In this document: positions 6,959 through 14,848 of the stretch, one piece after another
Layout: every line of letters begins with the position of its first letter
How positions within the stretch are numbered: the stretch's first letter is position 1
Source of the DNA: Methanomassiliicoccaceae archaeon
Lineage (GTDB): Archaea > Thermoplasmatota > Thermoplasmata > Methanomassiliicoccales > Methanomethylophilaceae
Assembly (NCBI GenBank): GCA_009780795.1
Contig: WQZJ01000006.1
Location: 1 to 24,222 of the forward strand
Reading direction: 5' to 3'
DNA length: 24,222 nt
Notes under the pieces: model-generated
Databases searched by the model: none
What the model saw: the letters and a program-made list of their open reading frames with translations, nothing else
What the model was told of the DNA's origin: nothing
Position numbers and translations under genes: made by a program

Positions 6959-7423
6959 TCACTTCAGCGGCATCGTTATCTCAGTCAGTAATTCGTCCTC
7001 GGACACATCATCGGGGCTGTTGAAGTATGCCTCCCTTACCACTCCGAACAGTGTGAGACCTTTTGCAGCGATCCATTTATGCATCTCTTCGTATGTCGGA
7101 CCTGTGCTGTTGTACGGACCTCTGTGCATGCATGTAACCACCCTTGCCTGCGGCAGTCTGCCTGACGCCATGTCACCGCGCGGCGGTAGTTCCTTAGCCA
7201 CAGGTATGCCGACAGCGATGTCGAGGTCGTTCATATCCATGTTATGATATGTTATGAAAGGGATGCCGGCCGGTGTCTCCTTCAGTTCCGCGAGATATGC
7301 GTTTATCCTCCCGTAGACGTCCATCGTCACGTTCATGAGGTTCTGTACGCTCGATCTCGTTCTTACGACCAGTGTCGGGCACTCTCTTTGCTCATATATC
7401 CCTATCTCTGAAACTCTCGGCAT
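6959..7423 (-). CDS. GyrI-like small-molecule-binding protein
   Basis: A 154-residue stand-alone GyrI-like (effector-binding) domain. It has the N-terminal segment ending in VVRTRSSVQNL, a GIPFITYHNMD strand, the IAVGIPVAKELPP strand, RVVTCMHRGPYNSTGPTYEEMHKW and the terminal DELLTEITMPLK. This order (…G-P-…-Y-…-D-…-E-…-P) is that of the AraC effector-binding/GyrI family. There is no helix-turn-helix, so it is probably a ligand-binding or ligand-sequestering protein rather than a transcription factor. Its stop abuts that of the convergent membrane protein (TGATCA, 6956-6961). Confidence 0.85.
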   Translation of the reverse strand: MPRVSEIGIYEQRECPTLVVRTRSSVQNLMNVTMDVYGRINAYLAELKETPAGIPFITYHNMDMNDLDIAVGIPVAKELPPRGDMASGRLPQARVVTCMHRGPYNSTGPTYEEMHKWIAAKGLTLFGVVREAYFNSPDDVSEDELLTEITMPLK

Positions 7424-7487
7424 GTCCGCGTCTCCTGCTGGTCGATGTATCTGAGCACTATTTATATTTGCTAGAACATTTCACCCT

Positions 7488-7733
7488 ATGTCTGCTGAGG
7501 ACATATTAAAGGACAGCTCGCTGGTGGCCATCATCGCCGGTATAATAGGATTATTCATCCTGTTCGGCGGCACATTGGGATGGCTTGGCGTCTTGTTCCT
7601 GGGAGTGATCGCATTGTTCTTCGGTCTAACTAACTATCTGAGGAACAGAGGGGACATCATCGCGCTCATCGCGACGATCCTCGGTGTCATCGTGGCACTC
7701 GTAGCGTTATTCCACGGACTGGACGTCATCTGA
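7488..7733 (+). CDS. Small three-segment membrane protein
   Basis: An 81-residue hydrophobic protein with segments at about residues 10-27, 29-48 and 58-78, separated by short polar turns (NYLRNRGD). No family recognised. A TATA-like TATTTATATT box (about 7460-7468) is centred 24 bases before the ATG, supporting this start and a leaderless mRNA. It lies between the divergent GyrI-like gene and the convergent amidohydrolase. Confidence 0.7.
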   Translation: MSAEDILKDSSLVAIIAGIIGLFILFGGTLGWLGVLFLGVIALFFGLTNYLRNRGDIIALIATILGVIVALVALFHGLDVI

Positions 7734-7761
7734 ACCAACGAGAAAAACCTCTTCCTTTTAT

Positions 7762-9069
7762 TTACTTCACAGACGGCGGACGCGTGCCGCACAGTTTCGT
7801 CCATATATCTTCGGAAGCATCCATTACCTTACGTTCATCCATTGTCGTTATCTTACGGTCGGACATGACGATGTCGCCTTGGCACATCACCGTCTTGACA
7901 TTGGACGATGACGCCGAATAGACTATGTTCGATATCATATTCTCAGGAAGCAGCGGCCTAAGGTTGGGCGACCCTCTGTCGAGTATTATGATGTCCGCAT
8001 ATTTTCCGGGCTCTATCGATCCTATCTCCTTTTCCATGCCTATCGCCCTTGCACCGTTTATCGTGACGATGTCGAGCAACGTCTGCGCGGGCGTTATCGT
8101 TGGGTCCCATCTCCCTGACTTCTGCAGAAGACCCAATGTCTTCATCTCTGCGAACATATCCAGGCTGTTGTTCGTGGTGCTCCCGTCCGTCCCAAGCGAC
8201 ACGTTGACGCCGTTCTGCAACATCTCCGGTATCGGCGCTATGCCTCCCGTCGCTAACTTCATATTGGACACAGGGCATGAGGCGATCGACATACCTGCGC
8301 GGCCCATCAGTCTGACTTCGTTCATGGTCAGCCACGCCGAATGCGCCGCTGTTGTGCGCGACGAGAGAACACCTAGATCGGATAACCATTCCGCCGGTCT
8401 TTTTCCCGTCTTTCTCTTGTGATCGTTGACCTCCTTCCTCGTCTCCGAGAGATGGAGATGCAAAGGCACATCCATCTCATCCGAGAGACGTTTTGCGTTG
8501 ACGCAGGTCTCCTCACTGCATACGTAGACCCCTTGTAATCCCACGCCCGGCCTTCCCTTCCTTAACTTTTTGTGGGATTCACAGAATCTCCTGCAGTTGT
8601 CCAGCGGGCTTCCCTTCTGTGTCGTGAACTCGTCATCGAGCACGCACCAACAGAAGATACCTCTTATCCCGGTCTCTTCGGTTGCCTTTGATATCACGTC
8701 CTCCGAGTAGTAGAGGTCCATGAACGTTGTCGTTCCCGAACGTATCATCTCGGCGCACCCGAGTTTCGTACCTATCGTTATATCATCATCGGTCCTGTCG
8801 GAATCTATGCTGAAAACCCTGTCGAGAAAGTCCGGGAACCGGAGATCGTCGGCAGCGCCCTTCATCACCGACATGGAGACGTGCGTATGCGCGTTCACCA
8901 GTCCGGGCATGACTATGTCGCCGGATGCATCTATCTCAACGTCTGCGGATCCGCTGAACTTCGGGCCGACGGAGATTATTCTCTCGTTCTCTATCGTCAC
9001 GTCGCCTCTGATCACTTTCCTCGACGCATCCTGCGTGACTATCCATGCGTCACGTATCACGGTCAACAT
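7762..9069 (-). CDS. Adenosine-type deaminase (MtaD/DadD amidohydrolase)
   Basis: A 435-residue metal-dependent amidohydrolase. The first metal motif is MPGLVNAHTHVSMS (His61, His63); further motifs are HLHLSET near residue 207, AAHSAWL near 240, SLGTDGSTTNN near 292 and the C-terminal IGSIEPGKYADIIILD. This matches the MtaD/SAH deaminase family, which in methanogens (DadD) deaminates 5'-deoxyadenosine, methylthioadenosine and S-adenosylhomocysteine. That makes sense in a cell using many radical SAM enzymes. The ATG at 9069 has a TATA-like box (9089-9099) about 25 bases upstream on the minus strand. The stop is TAA. Confidence 0.93.
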   Translation of the reverse strand: MLTVIRDAWIVTQDASRKVIRGDVTIENERIISVGPKFSGSADVEIDASGDIVMPGLVNAHTHVSMSVMKGAADDLRFPDFLDRVFSIDSDRTDDDITIGTKLGCAEMIRSGTTTFMDLYYSEDVISKATEETGIRGIFCWCVLDDEFTTQKGSPLDNCRRFCESHKKLRKGRPGVGLQGVYVCSEETCVNAKRLSDEMDVPLHLHLSETRKEVNDHKRKTGKRPAEWLSDLGVLSSRTTAAHSAWLTMNEVRLMGRAGMSIASCPVSNMKLATGGIAPIPEMLQNGVNVSLGTDGSTTNNSLDMFAEMKTLGLLQKSGRWDPTITPAQTLLDIVTINGARAIGMEKEIGSIEPGKYADIIILDRGSPNLRPLLPENMISNIVYSASSSNVKTVMCQGDIVMSDRKITTMDERKVMDASEDIWTKLCGTRPPSVK

Positions 9070-9155
9070 GACCGTCGATAAGAATTGCGGATATTAACCG
9101 TTTTCTTTCACATAAGAATGAAATCAACATATACCCGACATCCCATGGCTTAGCG

Positions 9156-9968
9156 ATGAGCACCCATCTCACGTTCCTGGGAACAGGCGGGGGACGTTAC
9201 GCCACCATATACCAGACGCGCGGGACCGGCGGTCTGATACTGGATACCTCCGGTAAGAGGATACATATCGATCCGGGGCCAGGTGCACTGACCAACATGA
9301 GCCGCATGTGCATCGATCCGATGAGGACGGACGCGATCATGATATCGCATTGTCATCCCGATCACTATTCGGACGCAGAGGTCTTGATCGAGGGTATGTG
9401 CAAAGGCGGTGTCTCCAAGAGAGGGGAGCTTGCGGGCAGCGTCAGCGTCATGGAAGGTTTCAAAGGCCTCGGACCAAGGCTTACGCCGTATCATTTCGAG
9501 ATGGTCGATAAATACACAACGATGCGGCCGGGAGATTCCATCGATGTGTGCGGCATGAGGGCCGATATCATGTCGTCCGCTCACAGTGACGCCACCGCCG
9601 TTGGGTTCAAGTTCCACACGCCTGACGGAACGGTCGCGTACGTGTGCGACACTGAGCTCAGAGATAGAGTGGTGGAGGATGCGAAGGGGTCCAGGATACT
9701 CATATTGCCGGTGACGAGGCCCACGAAGGCGCGTATTCGATGTCACCTGTGCACAGATGATGTTCTCACCTTTGCGGAGGCCGTCCGACCGGAGATGATA
9801 TTGTTCACGCATATGGGCGTCCGCATCATCCAGGACGGTCCTGAGAAGGAGGCATCTTACATCGAAAGGAGAACGGGAATAAGGACGGTGGCCGCCGACG
9901 ATATGATGACCGTCACCGTATCGAAGAGTATTCGGGTATCTAGGAAACAATGCGCCATAACAAAATAA
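9156..9968 (+). CDS. Metallo-beta-lactamase-fold hydrolase
   Basis: A 270-residue MBL-fold protein. TFLGTGGGR at the N-terminus, the metal motif SHCHPDHYSD (His65, His67, Asp69, His70), SSAHSD as the next histidine motif, AYVCDTEL with the bridging Asp, and FTHMGV near the end make a complete set of metal ligands. The layout resembles RNase Z/PhnP-type MBL proteins, but the substrate cannot be told. An ACATATAC box (9127-9134) is centred 25 bases before the ATG, implying a leaderless mRNA. It is divergent from the deaminase and ends in TAA, 29 bases before the cca gene. Confidence 0.9.
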   Translation: MSTHLTFLGTGGGRYATIYQTRGTGGLILDTSGKRIHIDPGPGALTNMSRMCIDPMRTDAIMISHCHPDHYSDAEVLIEGMCKGGVSKRGELAGSVSVMEGFKGLGPRLTPYHFEMVDKYTTMRPGDSIDVCGMRADIMSSAHSDATAVGFKFHTPDGTVAYVCDTELRDRVVEDAKGSRILILPVTRPTKARIRCHLCTDDVLTFAEAVRPEMILFTHMGVRIIQDGPEKEASYIERRTGIRTVAADDMMTVTVSKSIRVSRKQCAITK

Positions 9969-9997
9969 TAAATCCCTAAAGGCTCTAACCGCATACG

Positions 9998-11320
9998 ATG
10001 AGTCTCGAAGAGATCGTACTTGAACGGATCAAACCTTCGGAGAAGGAGGCAGCGAGCATCATGGACACTGCTGACCGCCTGAAAGGGATGATCACATCCT
10101 ATCTCAGGTCACATGAGTACGATATTGATGTCAAGCTCGTTGGTTCCGTCGCCAAGGGGACATTCCTCTCCGGTCCGGATCTGGATGTCTTCCTGATGTT
10201 CCCTGAGTCTGTGCCTGAGGGAGATATGGTCAGGATCGGTCTCGCCGCCGGTGATGACGTCCTGCAAGGCGAGCGTATGTACGCCGAGCACCCGTACACC
10301 CGCGGGGACTTCGAAGGACTGTCGGTGGACCTTGTTCCGTGCTATGCGATCAAGGACACAAAAAAGCTGATGAGTGCGGTCGACAGAACTCCGTTTCACA
10401 CTGAATACGTCATATCGAACACAGACGAACGCCTAAGGGATGAGATAAGACTCCTGAAGCTGTTCATGAGAGGCACCGGAACATACGGCGCGGAACCGAA
10501 CACCAGAGGGTTCTCCGGTTATCTGTGCGAACTTCTGGTGATATTCTACGGCAGCTTCCTCAACGCGGTCAGGGCGGCATCGGAGTGGAAGGAGGGAGTC
10601 TCCATATCTCCTGGGAGCAAAGGGCCTGCCATGCTCGGGCCGATCATCGTCTACGATCCTGTGGATCCCAAGAGGAACGTCGCGTCAGCCGTTCATATCG
10701 ATACATTTGCAACGTTCATTGCCGCGTGTAAAGATTATCTTGAGAATCCGAGCGAGAGGTTCTTCTTCCCGTTTGAACGTGTGCCGCTTACCGAAGGCGA
10801 GTTAAGAAAGCTGTCCGACGACCGCGGGTCCAGGATCGTCTCCGTCGTCTTCGACCGTCCGGATATCAACCGTGATAACCTATATTCGCAGATATGGAAG
10901 ACCAGGTACGCGCTAACGAGGAGATTGGACTCATATGATTTCACTGTACTTAGATCCGTTCACGAAATGACGAAAACAAAGATAATCATTGTCTTTGAAC
11001 TTGAGAGGGATGCGTTATCGAAGACGTTCAAGCACATAGGTCCTCCCGTCTGGGTAAGGGCAGCGGCGTCCTTCCTTGCCAAATGGAACGATAACGAGTT
11101 CGGAGGCCCTTTCATAGATGAGGGACAATGGAACGTCGTCGCCGAGAGAAGGCATAGATCTGTGATAGACATGCTTTGCGACGAGGTGCCCGTAGCCGGT
11201 GTCGGAAGGGACATAGACACGGACACGCTGATGATAGTTGGTCACAACGAGACGCTGTCCACCGTGAACAAGGAGCTTCTGACCGAATTGCTGGATCCGA
11301 AGCACCCTTGGGACGTCTGA
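9998..11320 (+). CDS. cca: CCA-adding tRNA nucleotidyltransferase, class I
   Basis: A 440-residue protein of normal length for archaeal class I CCA enzymes. The nucleotidyltransferase motif GSVAKGTFLSGPDLDVFLMFP (around residues 49-69) carries the catalytic Asp pair, with the third acidic residue in LSVDLVPCYAI. The C-terminal half holds the archaeal CCA central and tail domains. It adds or repairs the 3' CCA of tRNAs, and is needed here since the tRNA-Leu gene in this window does not encode CCA while tRNA-Tyr does. An AT-rich element at 9964-9973 about 29 bases before the ATG suggests its own promoter. Confidence 0.96.
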   Translation: MSLEEIVLERIKPSEKEAASIMDTADRLKGMITSYLRSHEYDIDVKLVGSVAKGTFLSGPDLDVFLMFPESVPEGDMVRIGLAAGDDVLQGERMYAEHPYTRGDFEGLSVDLVPCYAIKDTKKLMSAVDRTPFHTEYVISNTDERLRDEIRLLKLFMRGTGTYGAEPNTRGFSGYLCELLVIFYGSFLNAVRAASEWKEGVSISPGSKGPAMLGPIIVYDPVDPKRNVASAVHIDTFATFIAACKDYLENPSERFFFPFERVPLTEGELRKLSDDRGSRIVSVVFDRPDINRDNLYSQIWKTRYALTRRLDSYDFTVLRSVHEMTKTKIIIVFELERDALSKTFKHIGPPVWVRAAASFLAKWNDNEFGGPFIDEGQWNVVAERRHRSVIDMLCDEVPVAGVGRDIDTDTLMIVGHNETLSTVNKELLTELLDPKHPWDV

Positions 11321-11402
11321 TCCGAAATAACTGTTCGTACATCGTTCACGAATGTGGATGTCGTATCGTCAAAATATGAATGGATTGAAGGAGTTTTTCC
11401 GT

Positions 11403-11768
11403 TCACGCGAACGGCGGGTTCAGGAGTATTATCCATATTCCCATCGAAAGGAAGAACAAAAGTATGTAATTCCCGAACAGCGTCTTCTGGTCGATGAGTT
11501 CCGCCCTGAACTTGAGCAGTCCGAGCAACTGTTTGAGCGCGACTATCGACAGGATGATCAGCAGAAGCCCGATCCACCAGAAATCGTCCGCCACCTTTTG
11601 GATGCATGCGGCGGCTATGCCTATTACAACCGCAAGCGCGGACACTACCATCAGCACCTTGGTCCCGTACATGTCCTTGAGCAGAAATTCCCTCTCGTCG
11701 AACTCAGGCGGCACGAACTCGTACGTCTCCTCCGGTTCGTTGCTCTCCCGTCTTCTTTTCTTTGCCAT
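11403..11768 (-). CDS. Three-TM membrane protein of unknown function
   Basis: A 121-residue protein with a charged N-terminus (MAKKRRRESNEPEET) and predicted membrane segments at about residues 37-55, 63-82 and 98-117. I do not recognise the family. On the minus strand a TATA box (AGTTTTATATTA, 11788-11799) lies about 25 bases before the ATG, supporting the start. It is convergent with cca (82-base gap) and divergent from radA. Confidence 0.72.
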   Translation of the reverse strand: MAKKRRRESNEPEETYEFVPPEFDEREFLLKDMYGTKVLMVVSALAVVIGIAAACIQKVADDFWWIGLLLIILSIVALKQLLGLLKFRAELIDQKTLFGNYILLFFLSMGIWIILLNPPFA

Positions 11769-11861
11769 CGGAAGGTGATTGTGAACTTAATATAAAACTT
11801 TTCGATGTGAAAAATCTCCATCGGAAACGGAAGTAGTTTCAGTTACCTCTCCCAATTGCGC

Positions 11862-11869
11862 TTATATAT
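11862..11869 (+). promoter_or_regulatory. TATA box of radA
   Basis: TTATATAT centred at 11866 predicts a start near 11891, leaving a leader of about 10 bases that carries GGTGAT (11892-11897), a match to the archaeal anti-Shine-Dalgarno, just before the ATG at 11901. Confidence 0.7.
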
Positions 11870-11900
11870 CGATAGGGATGTGTGAGATGACGGTGATAAA

Positions 11901-12842
11901 ATGGCCACAAAAAGTCTGGAGGACATACCAGGAGTAGGACCGGCAATATCAGAAAAACTCCGCGAATCAGGATACAACGACCTTTTGGCCATTGCAGTAG
12001 CGTCACCGAAGGAACTGGCAGAAGCCTGTGAGATCGGTGAGAAGAAGGCAATGGACATCATTGAGGGCGCGAAGATGTGCGCTGATATCGGCGGATTCGA
12101 GACCGGCGAGGATATATTGGAACGGCGTAAGACGGTGACGAAGCTCACCACCGGGTCGAAGGCGTTCGACGAACTTATGGGCGGAGGTCTCGAAAGTCAG
12201 TCGATAGTCGAGTTCTTCGGTGAGTTCGGGAGCTGTAAGACACAGGTGTGCTTCCAGTTAGCGGTGAACGCCACACTCCCGGAGGAGAGCGGAGGGTTAG
12301 ATTCCGACGTCATAATGATCGACAGCGAGAACACGTTCAGGCCCGAGAGGATAATTCAGATGTCCGAACACCTGGGCCTCGACCCCAATGAGGTCTTGAA
12401 AAGGATACATGTCGCCAGGGCGTACAACTCCCAGCACCAGATGCTGCTCGTCGAGAAGGCGATAGAACTGGCACAAGAGAAGAAAGTGAAATTGATGATA
12501 GTTGATTCGCTCACATCGCATTTCAGGGCCGAGTACATCGGTCGCGGCGCGCTCGCCGAGAGGCAGCAGATGCTCAACCGTCATATGCACGAACTTCTGA
12601 GCTTCGCCACCCTGAACAATGCTGTCATAGCTGTCACTAACCAAGTGGCTGCCAAGCCAGATGCGTTCTTCGGAGACCCGACGAGACCCATAGGCGGTCA
12701 CATAGTCGGTCACACGGCGACGTTCAGGCTGTACCTGCGCAAGGGCAAGGCCGGAAAGAGGATCGCGAGACTTATCGACTCTCCGAATCTTCCTGAGGGC
12801 GAAGCTGTGTTCATGGTCTCCGAGAACGGCGTTACAGATTGA
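11901..12842 (+). CDS. radA: DNA repair and recombination protein RadA
   Basis: A 313-residue RadA/Rad51-family recombinase. The N-terminal helix-hairpin-helix domain (LEDIPGVGPAISEKL, residues 6-20) is followed by the linker GGFETGEDILERRKTV and the ATPase core, with Walker B LMIVDSLTSHFR and the late VTNQVAAKPD and GHIVGHTATFRLYLRKGK loops. It forms filaments on single-stranded DNA for homologous recombination. The oddity is the Walker A motif, GEFGSCKTQ: Cys112 (codon 12234-12236, TGT) replaces the Gly that normally precedes the catalytic Lys113. This could be a real lineage variant or a single-base sequencing error (GGT to TGT). The T-rich sequence after the stop probably ends transcription. 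Confidence 0.97.
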   Translation: MATKSLEDIPGVGPAISEKLRESGYNDLLAIAVASPKELAEACEIGEKKAMDIIEGAKMCADIGGFETGEDILERRKTVTKLTTGSKAFDELMGGGLESQSIVEFFGEFGSCKTQVCFQLAVNATLPEESGGLDSDVIMIDSENTFRPERIIQMSEHLGLDPNEVLKRIHVARAYNSQHQMLLVEKAIELAQEKKVKLMIVDSLTSHFRAEYIGRGALAERQQMLNRHMHELLSFATLNNAVIAVTNQVAAKPDAFFGDPTRPIGGHIVGHTATFRLYLRKGKAGKRIARLIDSPNLPEGEAVFMVSENGVTD

Positions 12843-12849
12843 ATAAACC

Positions 12850-12877
12850 ATTTTTCTGACATTTTTTATTTTTTTCT
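12850..12877 (+). terminator. Poly-T terminator after radA
   Basis: Three T tracts (of 5, 6 and 7 Ts) follow the radA stop within 35 bases, without an obvious strong stem. This is the typical form of an archaeal T-tract terminator. Confidence 0.6.
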
Positions 12878-12928
12878 CAACACTTCAGTCTGACAAAGCA
12901 TTTTCAATATGTACAATCTTCCTGTAAC

Positions 12929-13747
12929 GTGAACAAGTATCTCCGGCTGTTCAGGTTCGGCAACTGCCTCATGGGAACTCTTGGCGTTCTTGCCGGGGCG
13001 CTCATCGCATCCGGCACCGGTGTGGCGGAACACTGGTTCAATGTCATCGTGGCATCTGCGGTCGTCGTCCTGTTCATCGCCGGCGGGAACGCGTTCAACG
13101 ATTACACCGACAGGGACATCGACAGGACCGCCCACCCCGGACGGCCCATCCCTACCGGAGAGATGAGACCGAAGGATGCCTTGATCGCGGGGGCTGCGGT
13201 CTTTGTGCTGTCGGCAGCGCTGTCATTCCTTATGCGTGACCTGCTCTGCATATCACTCGTTCTGATCGCATGCGTGCTCATGGTCTCCTATGAACTCTTC
13301 CTGAAGCGGAGGGGGTTCGTCGGGAACGTTACGATAGCCGTTCTGATCGGTATGCTGTTCCTGCTCGGCGGTGCCGCCGTCGGTAACGTGGAGATAGTCA
13401 TCGTCGGCGCGTGCATGGCTGCGCTCGTAAACGTAGGACGTGAGATCGCGAAGGATGTGGAGGACATGGGGGGCGACGAAGGGCGTCGCACACTGCCGAT
13501 GCGCATCGGCGTAAGGAACGCCTGTACTGTCGCGGCCGTCGCCTTGATAGTCGGCCCCGTACTAAGCGTTCTGCCGATCATCATGGGCTACTTCGGACCT
13601 TTATACTATCTTATATTCGCGGCCGATGCGGTATTTATTTATTCTTCGTACATAATCTACGGGGATGCGCGCAGGGCTCAGAAACTTTGTAAGTATGCGA
13701 TGCTCATCGCACTTGCCGCATTCATACTCGGAGCTGTCTACATATGA
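12929..13747 (+). CDS. Digeranylgeranylglyceryl phosphate synthase (UbiA family)
   Basis: A 272-residue integral membrane prenyltransferase with about eight hydrophobic segments. The Asp-rich prenyl-diphosphate/Mg2+ motif NAFNDYTDRDIDR (around residues 55-67) is followed by AHPGRPIPTG, and the second Asp motif is REIAKDVEDMGGDEG near residue 172. This pattern is that of archaeal DGGGP synthase, which attaches the second geranylgeranyl chain to glycerol 1-phosphate. The start is GTG at 12929, with an AT-rich box (12903-12912) about 22 bases upstream. It overlaps the GGGP synthase gene in ATGA, so the two consecutive lipid steps are made from coupled genes. Confidence 0.93.
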   Translation: MNKYLRLFRFGNCLMGTLGVLAGALIASGTGVAEHWFNVIVASAVVVLFIAGGNAFNDYTDRDIDRTAHPGRPIPTGEMRPKDALIAGAAVFVLSAALSFLMRDLLCISLVLIACVLMVSYELFLKRRGFVGNVTIAVLIGMLFLLGGAAVGNVEIVIVGACMAALVNVGREIAKDVEDMGGDEGRRTLPMRIGVRNACTVAAVALIVGPVLSVLPIIMGYFGPLYYLIFAADAVFIYSSYIIYGDARRAQKLCKYAMLIALAAFILGAVYI

Positions 13748-14478
13748 ACGTTAAGAGATACATCCTTGAAAAGGTCACGAAAGGAACGATACACCTCACT
13801 CTGATCGATCCCGCCAAACAGCCGGCTGCGAAAGCGGCCGAGATAGCCGCCAAGGCGTACGAGGCGGGGACGGACGCGTTCATGCTCGGAGGCTCCACCG
13901 GCGTCACACGCGAGAACCTTGACGAAACGTCTGAGGCGATAAAGGGCGTGTGCGATCTTCCGATAATATTCTTCCCGTCCGGCGCCAAGGCGATATCTGG
14001 GAAATGTGACGCGATATTCTACATGAGCATGGTCAACAGCGTCGACATCGGATGGGTGATCGGCGAACAGGTCAAGGGAAGCCTGGTGACCAGGAAGCTG
14101 GGCCTCGAACCGATATCGATGGGTTACATTATCGTAGAACCGGGCATGAAGGTCAGCGAGGTCGGCCGTGCGGAACCGATAAAACGCGACGATCCGGAAA
14201 GTGCGATGGCATATGCGCTCGCATGCGAATACCTCGGGATGAGCTTCGTTTACCTGGAGGCCGGGAGCGGCGCGGACGTCCCGGTACCGCCGGAGATGAT
14301 AAAGGCCGTGAAAAGTATTCTGACGGTACCGCTGATAGTCGGCGGAGGTATACGAACACCGGAGGCGGCTGCGGCTGCGAGACTGGCGGGTGCTGACGCT
14401 GTAGTTACGGGAACATTCTTCGAGACATGCTCTGATCTGGTAAAACTGAAAGATGTGATCGAAGCCGCGAAAGGATGA
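13744..14478 (+). CDS. Geranylgeranylglyceryl phosphate synthase
   Basis: A 244-residue TIM-barrel protein of the GGGPS/PcrB family: HLTLIDPAKQ near residue 19, DAFMLGGSTGV, YIIVEPGMKV, VYLEAGSGA and LIVGGGIRTPEAAAAA are the substrate and phosphate-binding loops. It joins geranylgeranyl diphosphate to sn-glycerol 1-phosphate, the first step committed to archaeal membrane lipid. Its start overlaps the stop of the DGGGP synthase gene, which acts next in the pathway. The TGA abuts the reverse stop of the convergent zinc-ribbon gene (TGATCA, 14476-14481). Confidence 0.96.
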   Translation: MNVKRYILEKVTKGTIHLTLIDPAKQPAAKAAEIAAKAYEAGTDAFMLGGSTGVTRENLDETSEAIKGVCDLPIIFFPSGAKAISGKCDAIFYMSMVNSVDIGWVIGEQVKGSLVTRKLGLEPISMGYIIVEPGMKVSEVGRAEPIKRDDPESAMAYALACEYLGMSFVYLEAGSGADVPVPPEMIKAVKSILTVPLIVGGGIRTPEAAAAARLAGADAVVTGTFFETCSDLVKLKDVIEAAKG

Positions 14479-14781
14479 TCACTTTCTCTTGTATCCGAAG
14501 CCGCCGTGGTAGTTGGAGACAATTCCGTTCATGTAGTTGGACAGGAACGCCTCCTTCTCCTTGGTGTTCACGATAAGTCCTCTCATCGGGAACTCCGTGT
14601 CGCAGTGTACACACCTGACGTACTTGCAGTTCTGCGTGGCCTTTGGACATGACCTGCATGCTATCGCCCTCGACTGGAAGAGACTAAACTCCTTTCCGCA
14701 TTTCGGGCATTTGAATCTATGGGTCGACGAGAGCATCTGCGGCGTAACGCCCGCTCTCGCCATCTCCGGGGTCAGTGTCAT
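14479..14781 (-). CDS. Cysteine-rich zinc-ribbon protein
   Basis: A 100-residue protein with seven cysteines: Cys25/Cys28 (CPKCGKEF), Cys42/Cys45 (CRSC), Cys52, and Cys57/Cys60 (CVHCDTEF). The first and last pairs look like the two knuckles of one zinc ribbon, with an inserted loop that holds three further cysteines and could bind a second metal. The C-terminus is basic (GFGYKRK). No known family can be named. The start is fixed by the strong ribosome binding site GAGGAG (14787-14792). It shares the intergenic TATA-like GTATATAC (14814-14821) with the divergent adenylate-forming enzyme. Confidence 0.8.
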   Translation of the reverse strand: MTLTPEMARAGVTPQMLSSTHRFKCPKCGKEFSLFQSRAIACRSCPKATQNCKYVRCVHCDTEFPMRGLIVNTKEKEAFLSNYMNGIVSNYHGGFGYKRK

Positions 14782-14813
14782 TATTTCTCCTCAATATGCC
14801 GAATACCGTTCCC

Positions 14814-14821
14814 GTATATAC
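14814..14821. promoter_or_regulatory. Palindromic TATA element between divergent genes
   Basis: GTATATAC is a perfect palindrome and the clearest TATA-like element in the 67 bases between the starts at 14781 (minus) and 14849 (plus). It is placed about 31 bases from the plus ATG and about 36 bases from the minus ATG, consistent with very short leaders both ways. Confidence 0.45.
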
Positions 14822-14848
14822 AATTCACGCAGGACGCACGTTTAAGTA

